From Gremmenia infestans (taxonomy: Eukaryota; Ascomycota; Leotiomycetes; Helotiales; Hamatocanthoscyphaceae): DNA of 64,000 nt. Positions 46,365 to 56,837 of the stretch are shown in pieces (the first letter of the stretch is position 1; every line of letters starts with the position of its first letter). The notes under the pieces were generated by a model, which ran no database searches, had not been told where the DNA came from, and saw nothing but the letters and a program-made list of their open reading frames with translations. The stretch lies in contig JAFEVB010000036.1 in NCBI GenBank assembly GCA_032629725.1, forward strand, positions 434,001 through 498,000, read 5' to 3'. The position numbers and the translations under genes were made by a program.

Positions 46365-49300
46365 TACCGTATTCTTATTCTTTGTCTATGCAGAAACTAC
46401 TTTGTAAAGTCACGCCGTTTTCGGTTTTGTGAGCTGATGTATTTTGGGAAAATTTTCTCATTCGTTGAACTTGTGCGGCTTGCCTGTCTTTCATTCCACG
46501 TGTCGTGGCTTCGTCTGTGTAATGTAATGTAATGCAATAGGTCACCGAGATTTTTTGGGTTTAGTTGCGTTGCTCCTTGTTTCTCCGCAAGCATTTCTTA
46601 CCTTGCCTTGCCTTGCCTTGCCTCGTACAATGTTGAATGTATGACTGAACTGATGGCTGCTGCTGTGTCCCACTGGCGCCTAGAGTCAATTGTGTGTCAC
46701 CTCGGCTCATTTTGCTGGGAAAGTCTCTTCTCCACTTCGGCAGCAGAAGGGCTGCGACTGCTTTAGCTCACCGAGTGATTAAGCTGTGCTGTTGAGAAGT
46801 CTGTGTTCCGTTGTTTTTGTTTTTGATTGTTTAAACGAAATTTCATGCGATGCTGTCAGCCATCAATGGGCCTGGCCAGCAAGTTCCAAGAAGCGGCATA
46901 AGGGAGCGTCATACCGTTCCGCCTTCATTCTTAGTGCCTTTGTTTCCATAGGCGCTAGTTATTTTCTCCAGAGATTTCTAATTTGGTGATGAAGAGATTT
47001 TTTGTTGTGTTCTCACACACGCCCAATCGCTTTGATTCCGCGGCAAAAGAAAGTGACAGCTGTTGTGCCACATGCTTTGTACAACACGACTCCGTGCCTT
47101 AGCCATCAAGGTATCTTTGTGTTGCCTTTTTGGAGATGGCTGAAGACCCTCTTTGTCTGCTTTTGGATATCTTGTAATGCTAGTCTGGCATGACTGTGGA
47201 GTGTGATATATTATTTTTAATATATTCTCTCAATTACTGGTCATGCTGTATGAAAGATTGCAGCTGTCAGGCTCGGATCACTTTGGAAACGTTTTCCAAT
47301 TGCCACTATATGCACACTTATCAAAACATGATTTGATTACATCAATGTCTTCCGATTCCTAATCCGCGTTGAAGATTCTCTTCGGTATTTACCGCACTGT
47401 ACATGTTTTCCCCACCTGAAACCTCACATGCATGTACTATCGAACACGTGAGATTTGCATACTCGGTGTACCGCAACCTGATGAAGCCCAGGGCGTGGAG
47501 ATCTCAATCTCCACACATGTCTCCTCCTTTTGGCCCGCGGAGGTCACTCCGGGGAAGGATATGGCCAATCACTTGAAGGTACTGCAGCAAAGCACTCCTT
47601 GCTTCACGTGAGCATAACGCAGTCACTGACCTTTTTGTATTCACGGAATACTGCATGTAACACCACGTTGGCAAACACATTCAACGTCGAGACTTGTTTC
47701 TCCGTTGCAAACCGCTAGCTAGTGCCGCCACTGCCCGAGGTCAGGAAATGATACTGCGTCGTGCACGCGTTGCGTTGTTTCATGAAATTGGACTATCGAA
47801 TCTCCCTGCTTCGGGAGCCTGCAGGAGAGTGACCCAAGGGACTGTTCCCCACGGAAAGCAGATTTTCGTTGGGTCTTGTTAGTCACCGACGGCAAGGGAT
47901 AGTACATTCCTTATTCCTTTTCTTCTTCGAGGACAAGTCAGCGCTGCTCTAAGAATGTATTTTTACCTGTATCCTCTGGCGAGTGCCACGTGAATGTGGG
48001 GGCTCCCTTTGTCTGTCTGTACCTGCAAAGTGAAAGCAAATAAGAATAGCAAAGAGCGGTGGAGGCGGAGTGAGCTTTGTGTGCTCGTGGTCATGCCGTT
48101 GAAGATGCTTCTAGAGACTGGGACGTTGCACCACGAGGTTGTGAATCGTGATATCGTCTTGAATTGAATGCAAGATTTTCCTCGGACTCTCTAGACGTTT
48201 TACACGATTTGAGACAAGCTACATGGTAAGTTCTACCGGATCCTTTAATTACCTTGTGGTACACAAGATCGGAAGGCATTGGTATACCTTCAACCTTGAG
48301 GTCGAGAAGTCCATCTTTCTAGTCTGAATTAGGTGTTGCGTACATGTTGACGAATGCCACGGAACATTTATTTCCAAGGTAGCTTTAAACCGGTTGCTGT
48401 ACCCGCAGACGATGCATTCTGAATGTTGTGCTCCCCTCCTTACTGGCTATACTTGCTGATAGTCTTCAGCTGCAGGAGATGTGCGAATAAAGCCCCAGTT
48501 GTGAAGAAGTGGTATGCAGAGGAAAACTATTTCGTCTTCAGCAGCATGAAAGTACAAGACGTCGGCGCACCTGCACGTAAGTTGAATGATATTCCTGTTT
48601 TAAACTGTAAGAAGGTCAAACAATCGATATTGGTGTTCCCCACCAGCTTCGTCGGAATTTCATGAGGCTTCCAAAAGAGGGGTTTGCAGTGGAACTTTGT
48701 TTACGTTCACCTTATTTTTTTTAGCTACCTAGCAATTTGTAATTTTATATCTATTTGTGTGTAGCAAATACGCATTTTAGCGCGCGGTCAAGGCTTATAG
48801 GCCTCGGAAATTGGAGATGGAGTACTTACGTTTGGGACGTCTGTTGGTGAGTTTAGGGGCTGTGGTTGGGACTGGGAGTGAAATTGAGAATGTAGGTAGT
48901 TGAAAAAGGCTCTTGGAAGGATCAGATGAAATTGATCTTGAAGCTACTTAGTCCTCAACTTTCAAAGTTGAGTCTATAGATCATGAAGTTTCAGAATATC
49001 TAGCTATGGATAGACTGTTACAGACATACCTCTGCATAATGAAAAATGGGTGATTCAGAGCCGGTCTATGCAAATGTTAGTGCCCAGACTACTTAGCAGC
49101 AGCCCTATTTTCTTTAAATAGAATTGAAAACTGATTACAAAAGCTTTCTTGAGAAATCTAGGGAGTACTGTGATTGTGATGTGCAAATGTAAACACCCCT
49201 TTACCCCTTTTCTGACCCCGAGCCACGTGATCACTAGCTGGGGAATCTTCGGTAGCGACCGCCTTCAAACGGTCGAGGCATCGTCAACATTCACGTCCAA

Positions 49301-49447
49301 TAATACAAGATCTTGCGCCGCAACTTACAAATACAACATTGAAGCAAGAGCTGCTTCACTACTACAGCCCAAGAAGTAGGAAGCTCAAGCCGCCCATGTT
49401 CTCATCATAACGCCTGTCTAAACCTCCGAAACTACCCCACCGCCAAC

Positions 49448-50157
49448 ATGACATCCCGCCTCGTCCTCGTCATTGGCGACCTGCACATCCCAGATAGAGC
49501 TATAGATATACCAGCTAAGGCAAGCTGGACCTTCACTCTGCTCGCGCATCCTGCTAACAGCTCCAAACAGTTCAAGAAGCTCCTCACGCCCGGCAAAATC
49601 GGCCAGACGCTCTGCTTAGGCAACCTTACAGACAAGCCCACTTACGACTATCTGCGCAGCATATCTCCGGACCTGAAGATCGTCAAAGGCCGCTTCGATG
49701 CAGACGCTACGTCTTTACCGCTTGCGCAGACGGTTACGCATGGCTCGCTGAAGATTGGGTTCCTGGAGGGGTTTACCATGGTTGCGCCCATGGAGATGGA
49801 TCTTATGCTGGCGGAGGCCAATAAGATGGATGTGGATGTGCTGTGTTGGGGGGGTACGCATAAATTCGATGCGTTTGAGTATGAGAATAAGTTCTTTGTG
49901 AACCCGGGAAGTGCGACGGGCGCGTTTACAACGGGATGGACGGCGGAGGGGGAGGAGATGGTACCGAGCTTTTGCTTGATGGATGTGAGTCTGCCAAGGT
50001 GAGGGTTCAAATTGAGGTTTGTGCTGACTTTGCGTGATGATAGGTCCAAGGAATCGGTCTCACGCTTTATGTATATCAATTGAGGAAAGATGCGAATGGG
50101 GTGGAGAGCGTGAACGTGGAGAAGATTACTTATACCAAGAACGTGGGAGGTTCATGA
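49448..50157 (+). CDS. VPS29: Retromer subunit VPS29
   Basis: Scaffold subunit of the endosomal retromer, binding VPS35 for recycling to the Golgi. Preferred exons: 49448-49519, 49571-49984, 50044-50157, giving 199 aa. The segment 49520-49570 is 51 nt, in frame and stop-free, but it begins GCAAGC, has a perfect TGCTAACAG branch and ends AAACAG; removing it yields PAKFKKLLTPGKI, matching animal VPS29, so I read it as a GC-AG intron. If retained the protein has a 17-residue insert. Metallophosphoesterase-fold features: GDLHIP, GNLTDK, THKFDAFEYENKFF, NPGSATGA. Relative to mammalian VPS29 as I remember it, three metal-ligand positions differ (the Asp of RGDFD is Arg; the two His of GHQ and GHTH are Phe and Gly), consistent with a non-catalytic scaffold role. 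The last exon, ending in KNVGGS, is split off by a 59 nt intron. Confidence 0.93.
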
Positions 50158-50516
50158 TGGGATATTGAATGAAGGCATATCAAAACTCATTTTGAGGGGA
50201 TCAGTTTAAGCCCTATTCTATTAGGCTAATGATGGGAATTCATGGATGTCAACACTGACGTCGAAAGGCTGCTGATGAAAGCGGGGAACGGGTTGGCCAG
50301 GTATTCAGTTACCTCCCCCAAAGAAAACATACAGATAAAGATCATTCGCCTATGTTCACCATTCAAAAGCTTTCTCAACCAACCCTATCTACAGTCCATT
50401 CTTTTCAATGCGTTCACCAAGCGTCACTATTCCCGGTCTACACAAAAATCAACAAATATATTTCTCCTATCTATCCTCTCAACTTTTTAATCACTAGCTA
50501 AGTACTACTGGTAGTC
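50158..50516. terminator. Tail-to-tail 3' region, VPS29 / SDR
   Basis: 359 bp between converging genes; it should contain both polyadenylation regions. No open frame or repeat stands out. Confidence 0.35.
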
Positions 50517-51468
50517 TTAGGATTTCCACGTCGATTGCCAACTAGAACCTCCAAACGGCCATCCAATAAGCCCGATATCGAGCTGCGTGCTCGTTTCGAT
50601 ATCTTTGGCTCGGGCCTTGAGTTCATCTACATCCCAGTTTGCCCACAAGAACTTCCCTTTCAAGAAACGCGCCTCCGGGCTTGCGAGCCAAACACTGAAA
50701 CTCGCCGGCAGAGAAACTAAGTCAAAGTCAGCTTCATGATATTTCACCTAGCAAACCGACATTTCACTTACCCTCATCCTCAATTCCGACAGCATCGACA
50801 CCCCCCGCTTCTTCATTCATCTTCGTTCTAATTATGCCAGGCTGAATATGGAAAACGCTTATATCCGGGTTCTCAAAGGCCACATTATCCCAAAGCCGAA
50901 AGACCGCCAGCTTGGCGATGCTGTATGGGGCAAACTTAGGAGTGAAATTCAGATGTGCAGTGGACGAATTAATGTCGATAGCGACTGCGTCCGTCGATGC
51001 ATATCGCAGGAACGCCTGCGCAACGATGAATGAACCCTTGAGGTTTTGCTGAATGCCCTCGAGGAACTTGTCACCGTCGGCGTCCTTGATGGTTTCCTGG
51101 AGGCCAATCATGGCCGCATTACTGACCAAAACGTTGATCTTTCCGCTGCCGACAAATTTTGCAAAGGCTGCGTCCACTTCGCCTTTCTTTGTGACATCGG
51201 CTGAGGCCACAAATACCTCGACGTCGGCGAACTTGTGCTCGATGGAGGCTTTGGTGTCGAGAAGGGGTTGTTCTCTACGGCCGAGGAGGGCGATCCGAGA
51301 TGCACCTGCTTCGGCGAAGTGACGAGCGGTCTCTGCACCGATGCCTGTGCCCCCGCCCGTTATAAGTACGGTCTTGCCTTTGGCGGAAAGCTCGGGGCGG
51401 GTGGGAGATATGGACTGGTGGGTTTTCGTGTGCCAGGCTGAGGTTGGGGATGGAAAAGGAGCTGCCAT
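50517..51468 (-). CDS. Short-chain dehydrogenase/reductase, substrate unknown
   Basis: Classical SDR of 298 aa. Exons: 51468-50772 and 50716-50517; 55 nt intron whose GCTGAC branch lies just before TTAG, giving GIEDEVSLPASFSVWLASPE. Seen: glycine motif VLITGGGTGIG, LVSNAA in the place of NNAG, catalytic Ser in INSSTAH and Tyr/Lys in APYSIAKLA, then PGIIRT. The C-terminal WLASPEARFLKGKFLWANWD is a block common in a fungal SDR subgroup often annotated as peroxisomal or NADP-dependent dehydrogenases. The start at 51468 (MAAPFPS) fits that subgroup better than a longer upstream Met. It is divergent from a zinc-cluster regulator 398 bp away, so regulation by that factor is possible. Confidence 0.87.
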
Positions 51469-51866
51469 GATGATTGTAGGATGTCCGGATGTCTGAGGAG
51501 GTTGGGTCGATTGTTCGATGAGGAACATGTTTGAGGTGAACAATTTCCATCTTTATATATGGTTGAATCTACGACTTTGGTTTGAACGGAGCTGTGCAAT
51601 TTGTGAAGTTCAGTGTGGCCTCACGTTTGCGAAAAGCCGTGTGGGTTCTATATGACCAATGCTCAAGATTTGCAACTTGTTCCACCTACTGAATTATTTT
51701 CAATGCAGAATAGAGTGTTCCGGGATGCTTCACAGTACAAAATGTTCCGCCCGACTGACTGTGCTGGGCGGAGAAATTTGGGCTGACAAATGCTGACAAA
51801 TGCAACGAGCTCTCATATAGGTATTCCACTTGACAATTCCCATGGCTTACTGCGGTCTAATTTGAA
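51469..51866. promoter_or_regulatory. Shared divergent promoter, SDR / C2HC-Zn2Cys6 regulator
   Basis: 398 bp between two outward-facing starts. A short direct repeat (TGACAAATGC, 51783-51803) is visible. This spacing suits common control of an enzyme gene and its regulator, which is an inference. Confidence 0.5.
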
Positions 51867-53948
51867 ATGTACAAAGGAGATATGCAATCTGTTCTGCGGT
51901 GCGGGCAGTGCAATAAACCGTTCGACAAAGGTGAGTTGAGTTGTACTTGCACCACATATTCCTTCTTGCTATGGAGTCTGTACTAACAGTGTGTGTATGG
52001 GTTTTTAGACTCCACGCTGAAGAGACATGGATATTACTGTCGCTCCCGAAGAGCTGGTAGTACAACTCGGTCTCGATCTTGTATCTCTTGCGCCAGAAGA
52101 AAAGCGCGTTGCGATAATAGACGGCCTGGATGTTCGAGGTGCAGCACCAAGGGCATCGAATGTTATTATCCCGCCAACACGCCCAAAGGCACAGGGCCAA
52201 AGATTCAGCGCATTAATGATGCGTCAGCCGAACGGCGAAATCTTGCGCCTTTGTTGGTGCCAAAGTCTCCCAGTGCCGAGAATCGTCAAGAGGCAGGTGA
52301 TTCTCGTGAACTAAATCTCGACAGTACGCTTGCTATATCAGATGTAGATTTTGCAGGTTTGGGTGCAGAATATCTTGATTGGAATAACCCAGATGTCGAT
52401 TTCGGCGAATTCTTGAATCTACAGACGACCGATGAGAGTGTCCAATACCCTTTATCGGGCTCGTCATCATTAGTTCATCATTCAACACCTTCGGCCAATT
52501 CAACAGAACAGCAAGCTCACTCTTCTCCCAATGTATCGATACCAAGATCGCCAACACTGATGGTACGATCATTCATCCTGCGGCCTAGATTGACGACCGG
52601 GGCACAAAGCATCGCCAATCTTATACTCCGCACCCTGATATCTTATCCCCTGATGATGCTGCGCTACAACACCCTTCCACCTTTCATTCATCCGTGTTTG
52701 GTATCTTCCGATGTCGAGAATGACCACATGGAGCCACTAAGCAATTGTATCAGTCTGGTTCATATGATCAGCAGTGGGGTGAAGGGGAGCCGAAAGCTGT
52801 TCTGGAAAAACGTGCGGCTGGAATGTGAACATATATGTGAAGAGGTACGTTGGATTTGCGATGCTCCATGGGTACAAGAGAATCTGTAACGCGCTGACGG
52901 GTACATTTAGCCTGTGAAGCTAGGTAATTGGGGTTTACTCGCTGCTATGCAAGCCCTCTCCATCTATATCCTCATACGGTTGCATGAAGGCGAGACAGAT
53001 CACAACAACCTTGATTTTCTACTAGCTACAACCGTGACCGTGAGCCTATCTACCTCCTGCGTTCCCGCTCGTACTATACCTGAGCTCTAACGAGATAATA
53101 TAGGTAATAGCCAAACAGATCGCCTTCCGCCATATCTCATGCAGCGTGCAGTACACGCTCCGCGACTACGGACTCGATACACCCTGGAAAGATTGGATAT
53201 TCGAAGAATCGCGACGAAGGTAAGCCGGCCGCCCTTTCTACCCACTCTATCAATCCGAGCTTCACGTACTTTACTTACTATAAACCCACCAACTAACCTC
53301 AAACCAAAGACTAGCCATCATCTACCGCGTCGTGAACATGCTCGTCTACTTCGAGCCCGCAGCGCTCTGCGAGCTACAGACCGACCTAATCCTCGCCCCG
53401 CTGCCGGCGAAGAAACAGCTGTGGGAAGCAGGCGATGCGTATGTGTGGCAGGCGGAGAGCGAGAGGGAGCCGGGCGTGCAGACTGCGTTTGGGCTGGCTG
53501 CTAACGGCGATCTGGTCAAGTTGGATGAGAGCCAGGAGCTGCTTTGTAGCGATGCGGTGCTGCCGTATCAGTCTTTGCAGCATGCTGGGTGGGAGGAGTG
53601 GTGCTTGGGGATGGATGGGCTTGGGGGCCTTGTTATGCTGGCTGCTTCTCTGGTGGCGTGAGGAGAGGTTGCAGGTGCTGGGTTGGGCTTTTGGAATGAT
53701 TAATTACTAGGTTTCTAGCGGCGAGTGCTGACCTTGAGCATGGAAGTCTTGGAACTATCACATCCGTTGGCAATATTGAGTGGGCCGAAAAGGACATATC
53801 GTGGATTGATATAGAAACGAAGTTTCAAAAGCTGTCCAATTTGTCCCCGCAAGAACGGAGTCAGCTGTTTGCAGAGAGCCGCGCTACAATTGCAGAATTC
53901 CGACTAGTTGGCAAGGAAACTGCAAAGGCAGAACGAGGCCCTGCTTAG
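51867..53948 (+). CDS. Transcription factor with C2HC finger plus Zn2Cys6 cluster
   Basis: 576 aa nuclear regulator. Six exons: 51867-51930, 52009-52844, 52911-53039, 53104-53219, 53310-53657, 53711-53948. A single zinc finger opens the protein (C12-x2-C15-x12-H28-x3-C32, split by intron 1), followed at once by a Zn2Cys6 cluster (CISCARRKARC...GCSRC...C, about 46-73); this pairing is a known fungal class. The middle region includes TLISYPLMMLRYNTLPPFIH and WGLLAAMQALSIYILIRLHE and is the fungal regulatory domain. The last exon is easily missed: an in-frame stop follows at 53659, but a GTGAGG donor at 53658 and TACTAG acceptor at 53710 join LVA|FLAASADLEHGS and continue a clear coding stretch (NIEWAEKDISWIDIETKFQ) to 53948. 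It is divergent from the SDR and upstream of a carboxylesterase, perhaps its targets. Confidence 0.85.
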
Positions 53949-54504
53949 GATGCCCAGCAAGCTGCAAGTTGCAGCCTGCAACTGCTGAAATTTGGGGTTT
54001 GAGGGAAATACCACCTGATCCAACAGTAGTCGTGCCCCGCCCTAGGGATAGATCGATGCGTGATTTGGTCGTACTAAAGTAGAAAGTATATCTTATAGAT
54101 GTCTTAATCAAAAGTCAGAGAACATAGCTGTGCCAACATCAAGTGAGACTAAGTGTAATGTCTATAGTGTATGTATGAGGAGCATGGATCAGAAAATCGT
54201 TCTACTTTTCGCCACGGCCCACACTTACGCATAGCCTTCTTGTAAATAGACACTCGTTGACTTCAGAGCTCATAGGCTGGCTCTATTTTTCTTGTACAAG
54301 ACATGACCGAGTCTAGAGAGTGTTTCTGCATATGAAGTTAGATCCCCTTGAACTAACTAAGCCTAATTCGGAGGTCATGCTTTTCCAACTGACAACACTT
54401 ACAGCATTTCCAGCGCTAATGAGATTTGATTAGAGTATCGGGTTGGCTCAAGTGGTAAAAAGTATTTCGCAACCTAAAATCAAAGAAATTAGGTCATTCA
54501 CCAT
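53949..54504 (+). other. Intergenic stretch before the carboxylesterase
   Basis: 556 bp between same-strand genes with no coding signal. It should hold the regulator 3' UTR and the carboxylesterase promoter. Confidence 0.4.
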
Positions 54505-56381
54505 ATGATTATAAAAGCCTCGGCGCCCGGCTTCTCGACGCTCTCGTCTAAAATGACCCTAGTCACCAAGCAGACCCATCGAGGTCTCGGGCTTGCAAAA
54601 GCCAGCTTTGGGACCATCCGCTCCTTCATATATCCTAAGAAAGGCAAAGGCAGTTCTTCGAACATGAAGAACAATAGACCGACGGTCGTTGTTCGCCAAG
54701 GGAAGATTACCGGCATCGAAGTGAAGGTGCAGACTGATGCAAGTCTTGGCGTGATCCTAGAAGAGTTCCTTGGTGTTCCATTTGCGCTGTCTACAACTGG
54801 CGAAAGAAGATTCAGCCCGCCTGTTCCATTACCGGCTTCAGAAGAAAAGGAATTTGATGCAGGGAGCTGGGGGCCACGCTGTCCTTCGGGCGAGGATGAT
54901 GGGACTTCCAGCGAGGATTGCCTCAATCTGAACATCTTCCGACCCGAGCTACGAGATGAGCCTAAAAAGCTTCCAGTCTTAGTATACGTCCATGGAGGTT
55001 CTTTCAATTTTGGCTCTGGGAATGCAAGGCAAATCGACGATCTTGTTGCTTGGTCCGAGAAGCCTATGATTGGAATTAGCTTTAATTATCGAGTTGGTGC
55101 TTTTGGGTTCTTGAATTCGAGGTTTATGGCCAGCGAGGGGTTGCTGAATGTTGGGTTGAGAGATCAAGAACTCGCGCTTAGGTGGGTGAAGGAGAATATT
55201 GAGGCGTTTGGGGGGGATTCGGGGGATGTTACGTTTATGGGTTCAAGTGCGGGAGCACATTCAGTATGCATGCTTTCATCGTTGAGAGATACCCCCTTCC
55301 CCTATTCCATCTTTCGTTCAAACACGAACTCACCATATTACAGGTAGGACACCATTTGATGCACAACCCGGACGAGCCACCGCTCTTCCACAAAGCAATC
55401 ATAGAATCCGGTGCTACAACAGCCCGAGCAGTCTACCCCTACGACAGCGCCCTCCACGAAGAGCAATTTCAAGACTTTCTCTCCCACCTAAACCTCCAGA
55501 ACGCCCCAGAAAACCAAATCATCCCCACTCTCCGCCTCCTACCAACTTCCCGCATCAAAACAGCATCCGAAGCCGTCTTCGACAAATACAGCCTCTCCAT
55601 CCGCTGGCCCTTCCAACCCGTAATCGACGGCCCAGGCGGCATGATCCCCACCGCGCCCATCCACGCCTGGCGCTCGGGAAAGTACCACCAAATCCCCATC
55701 CTAACCGGCTTCAACACCAACGAAGGCGCCAGCTTCGTGCCCTGGTCCTTAGCCACAACCGCGCAATTCACATCCTTTTTCCGCACCATGCTCCCGGGGC
55801 TTTCGGAAGAAGATCTGAGGGAGCTGGATAAAGTATATCCCGACCCTGTTTATAACCCTGCGTCCAAGTACGTGGAGCATAGGCGGAATCTGGGGAAGCA
55901 GTATAAGCGTGTCGAACAAGCATATGCGCACTTTGCGTACATAGCGCCCGTGCGGCAAACAGCTCAGTATGCTGCGGCAGCGGAAGAGGAAGAAATGCCT
56001 GTGTATCTGTATCACTTTGCTGTGGACTGCAGTGTTAATGGCGGAGCAGACCATGGGACTCATTCGTCGTTTGTCACATATGCTCGGCAGGTTAGGACTG
56101 TGTCGCCCACAATTGATGAGATTGCGGGCACGATGCATGCGTACTGGACGAGTTTTGTTACGACGGGCGATCCGAATACCGTGAAGGGGAGGTGGGGAAC
56201 TAGACCCGAGTGGCCGAGATATGTGGCTGGGGGAAAGGGGAAGAAGATGTTATTCGGAGACGGTAATGACGAGGTTGCTGGATTAAGGAACAAGGGGATT
56301 GTAGCACAGGTAGTAGATGATGTGTGGGCAAAGGAGGAGTGCGAGTATTGGTGGGAACGGACTGAGAAATTCGAATCGTGA
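54505..56381 (+). CDS. Type-B carboxylesterase/lipase family protein
   Basis: 598 aa alpha/beta-hydrolase. Exons: 54505-55263 and 55344-56381; 80 nt intron, join GAHS|VGHHLMHNPDE. Both type-B signatures are present: EDCLNLNIF and FGGDSGDVTFMGSSAG, the latter with the nucleophile Ser in GSSAG rather than the more usual GESAG. The acid is likely Glu in TNEGASF and the His in ADHGTHSSF. An oxyanion-hole VHGGSFNFGS is seen. There is no clear signal peptide; the first 50 residues are basic, so an intracellular enzyme is likely. Later in-frame Mets at about codons 17 and 54 are alternative starts. Substrate is unknown. It is downstream of the zinc-cluster regulator on the same strand. Confidence 0.88.
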
Positions 56382-56837
56382 AAGAAACATAGATGTTGTC
56401 TGTCTATATTAGCTTGCACATATGAAAGACTCCTTCCGAGCTAACAATCTACCGGGAATAAATCTGCATGATTTGCAGTCGTTCAAGTTTTCAAAAGTGT
56501 GCAGAAAAAGTAAGCGTAGTAGTATCCATGACGAAAGAAAGATATCCAAACTCTTCAGTCGTTATTTCCATTATGAAATTCTTGGTATTCACCAATCTGC
56601 CAGATAAGATCCCCCACCATGAAATCTAGAGGCAAGCTTGCTTTTCATATAGTACGTTGTCCATGATTCATACATGATTCATCAGATGCAATGCGTTGAA
56701 CATGCAAACAAGCTATGGAGTAGATACCAGTCAAAGTCACAAAAATCCAATTTATAGCTATGCAACTATTCCTCCTTTATCCTTCTCTCCTCTCCTCTCC
56801 TCTCCTCTCCTCTCCTCTCCTCTCCTCTCCTCTCCTC
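56382..56837. other. Tail-to-tail 3' region, carboxylesterase / chitinase
   Basis: 456 bp between converging genes. The right end is filled by the CTCCT pentamer array listed separately. The rest should be the two polyadenylation regions. Confidence 0.4.
56784..56837 (+). repeat. CTCCT pentamer array touching the chitinase stop codon
   Basis: About ten tandem CTCCT units ending immediately at the chitinase stop codon, so the chitinase mRNA 3' UTR begins with an AGGAG run. Similar CTCCT arrays occur at 63322-63352 and, shorter, at 6461-6476. Confidence 0.85.

Larger units (their letters stand above)
43939..49447. other. 5.5 kb gene-poor tract with tandem repeats
   Basis: No supportable gene; open frames are short and unrelated. 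The first few hundred bases are probably the ECL1-like 3' UTR. Tandem arrays: TAGG tetramers (45221-45250) and TTACC pentamers (about 46314-46364). A TACGGAGTA copy lies at 45608-45616 (reverse) and near-matches at about 45060 and 46225. The final 60 bp are the C-rich leader of VPS29. Confidence 0.45.
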
